A program made the translations under genes and the position numbers. This document shows, piece after piece, positions 62,501 to 64,000 of a stretch of DNA of 64,000 bases. Below the pieces are notes generated by a model. It was given only the letters and a program-made list of their open reading frames with translations. It did not search any database and was not told the DNA's origin. Source of the stretch: Methylobacterium sp. J-077 (GTDB taxonomy: Bacteria; Pseudomonadota; Alphaproteobacteria; Rhizobiales; Beijerinckiaceae); contig NZ_JAKSYJ010000149.1 in the NCBI RefSeq assembly GCF_022829365.1, forward strand, positions 1-64,000. Reading direction: 5' to 3'. Every line of letters starts with the position of its first letter. Within the stretch, counting starts at the first letter, position 1.

Positions 62501-63808
62501 TCAGGCTGCGCCGAACACCCGCGCGAAGATCGTGTCGACGTGCTTGAAGTGATAGCCGAGGTCGAAGCATTCCTCGATCTGCTCCGGCCTGAGCGCTGCC
62601 GTCACTTCGGGATCGGCTTTCAGAAGAGCGAGAAAGTCGCCCTCGCCACGCCAGACCGGCATCGCGTTGCGCTGGACCAGGCGATAGGAATCTTCCCGGG
62701 ACACACCGGCCTGGGTGAGGGCCAGAAGAACCCGCTGGGAATGGACCAGCCCGCCGAGACGATCGAGGTTTTTCTGCATGGTGGCCGGGTAGATCAGCAG
62801 CTTCTCGATTACGCCGGTCATGCGGGCCAGCGCGAAATCAAGCGTCACGGTGGCGTCTGGGCCGATCATCCGCTCCACGGAGGAATGAGAGATGTCGCGC
62901 TCGTGCCAGAGCGCGACGTTCTCCAGGGCCGGAACGACGTAGCCGCGGACCATGCGGGCGAGCCCGGTGATGTTCTCGGTGAGCACCGGGTTGCGCTTGT
63001 GCGGCATGGCCGAAGAGCCCTTCTGACCCTCGGAGAAGAATTCTTCGGCCTCCAGGACCTCCGTGCGCTGCAGGTGGCGGATCTCGATGGCCAGGCGCTC
63101 CAGGGACGAGGCGACGACGCCCAACGTCGCGAAGAACATGGCGTGGCGGTCACGCGGGATGATCTGGGTCGAGACCGGCTCGGCCGTCAGGCCCATCTTC
63201 CCGGCGACGTACTGCTCCACCCGCGGGTCGATATTGGCGAAGGTTCCGACAGCGCCGGAGATCGCGCAGGTGGCGACCTCCTCGCGGGACGCGACCAGGC
63301 GCCGACGGTTGCGCTCGAACTCGGCATAGGCTTGCGCAAGCTTGAGCCCGAAGGTCACCGGCTCGGCATGGATGCCGTGGGAGCGGCCGATGGTGGGCGT
63401 CAGCTTGTGCTCCAGCGCCCGGCTCTTCAGGGCCGCCAGGAGCGCGTCGACATCGGCGATCAGGATGTCGGCGGCGCGCACGAGTTGCACGTTGAGGCAG
63501 GTATCCAGCACGTCCGACGAGGTCATGCCTTGGTGGACGAAGCGCGCCTCCGGGCCGACGATCTCGGCGAGATGGGTGAGGAACGCGATGACATCGTGCT
63601 TCGTCACCGCCTCGATCGCGTCGATGCGAGCGACATCGAACACTGCGTCCTTGCCCTTCGCCCAGATCGTCTCGGCCGCCGCCTTGGGCACGACGCCGAT
63701 CTCGGCCAGCGCCGTGGTGGCATGGGCCTCGATCTCGAACCAGATCTTGAAGCGGCTCTCGGGCGACCAGATCGCCGTCATCGCGGGGCGGCTGTAGCGG
63801 GGGATCAT
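62501..63808 (-). CDS. purB: Adenylosuccinate lyase
   Basis: 435-residue fumarase-superfamily enzyme acting twice in purine synthesis (SAICAR and adenylosuccinate cleavage). The start is MIPRYSRPAMTAIWSPESRF. Other hallmarks are TSSDVLDTCLNVQLVRAADI, GRSHGIHAEPVTFGLKLAQA and the signature loop GQKGSSAMPHKRNPVL with the catalytic Ser. It is complete, and with dat and purA forms a run on the minus strand. Confidence 0.97.
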   Translation of the reverse strand: MIPRYSRPAMTAIWSPESRFKIWFEIEAHATTALAEIGVVPKAAAETIWAKGKDAVFDVARIDAIEAVTKHDVIAFLTHLAEIVGPEARFVHQGMTSSDVLDTCLNVQLVRAADILIADVDALLAALKSRALEHKLTPTIGRSHGIHAEPVTFGLKLAQAYAEFERNRRRLVASREEVATCAISGAVGTFANIDPRVEQYVAGKMGLTAEPVSTQIIPRDRHAMFFATLGVVASSLERLAIEIRHLQRTEVLEAEEFFSEGQKGSSAMPHKRNPVLTENITGLARMVRGYVVPALENVALWHERDISHSSVERMIGPDATVTLDFALARMTGVIEKLLIYPATMQKNLDRLGGLVHSQRVLLALTQAGVSREDSYRLVQRNAMPVWRGEGDFLALLKADPEVTAALRPEQIEECFDLGYHFKHVDTIFARVFGAA

Positions 63809-63928
63809 GGGGGCCTCGGCACGGTCCGGAACTCGTGCGTGGCCGGTAGCATGCGCCGGGCCGGCCGCTCAATGCGGTTCGCGCAAGGCCGCAACACGCA
63901 GGAGCATGGGTTCAGCCGCCGACCCCGG

Positions 63929-64000
63929 TCAGGGGACCCGGACCCAACCCTGGCCCATCAGGCGCTCCTGCGGACGGAAGCGGGATTTGTAATCCATCTT
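63929..64000 (-). CDS. C-terminal end of an unidentified gene, cut by the window edge
   Basis: The frame enters from the right edge and ends with MDYKSRFRPQERLMGQGW, then VRVP and a TGA at 63929-63931. Too little is visible to name it; Met at the edge could even be an internal residue or a start. Bases 63809-63928 hold the purB upstream region. Confidence 0.4.
   Translation of the reverse strand, partial: KMDYKSRFRPQERLMGQGWVRVP

Noticed and set aside
1..64000. CRISPR array or other regularly spaced repeats
   Set aside because: No series of direct repeats with unique spacers was seen by eye, and no cas-like gene is present.

Overview
The window looks like the chromosome of a methylotrophic alphaproteobacterium of the Methylobacterium/Methylorubrum type. 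The DNA is very GC-rich and most genes are in tight operons. It has an alphaproteobacterial RpoH sigma factor, a GlxBCD/glutamine-synthetase-III set related to N-methylglutamate synthesis, and several tiny secreted proteins with a Q-S-Y-[TS]-A-P-A motif. The genus is an inference; no rRNA gene is present.

Layout. (1) 1-2794: right end of an integrated island, with a transposase tail, a calcineurin-type phosphoesterase, a P4-type integrase and a 44-bp 3' tRNA fragment that marks the attachment site, followed by a second, decayed recombinase. (2) 3509-14368: an N-methylglutamate-type cluster. It holds an XRE-cupin regulator, the three glutamate-synthase-like genes glxB/C/D (mgsA/B/C), gmaS/glnT, an opposing polar amino-acid ABC importer, a monomeric sarcosine/N-methyl-amino-acid oxidase and a GlxA-type regulator. 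(3) 14543-39028: about 24 kb for purine, ureide and amide nitrogen. It has two complete BMP-type ABC importers, formamidase, two isochorismatase-like amidohydrolases, urate oxidase, two xanthine/urate permeases, a fused OHCU decarboxylase/HIU hydrolase, a Tsx-like porin, guanine deaminase broken by an amber codon, a GntR regulator and allophanate hydrolase. Urate oxidase, two biuret/triuret-hydrolase-like enzymes and AtzF together suggest a route from urate-derived ureides through biuret and allophanate to ammonia.

(4) 39096-48354: a fabF stub, a TetR/RND/membrane-fusion efflux set, and a graveyard of mobile DNA. The latter holds an IS3 remnant, an integrase fragment, and an IS91-like unit with a tyrosine recombinase, bounded by inverted repeats. 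(5) 48534-55742: a catabolic locus (GntR, RraA-like aldolase, MFS transporter, dehydrogenases, LigI-like hydrolase). Several of its genes are damaged: a YdiJ-type dehydrogenase has lost its middle, and the hydrolase is cut by a decayed serine recombinase whose reading frame runs into tRNA-Glu. (6) 55686-64000: core chromosome with tRNA-Glu, rluD, rpoH, a proline-rich membrane protein, purA, a D-amino-acid aminotransferase and purB.

All functions are assigned by reading motifs and remembered family sequences; no database search was run.
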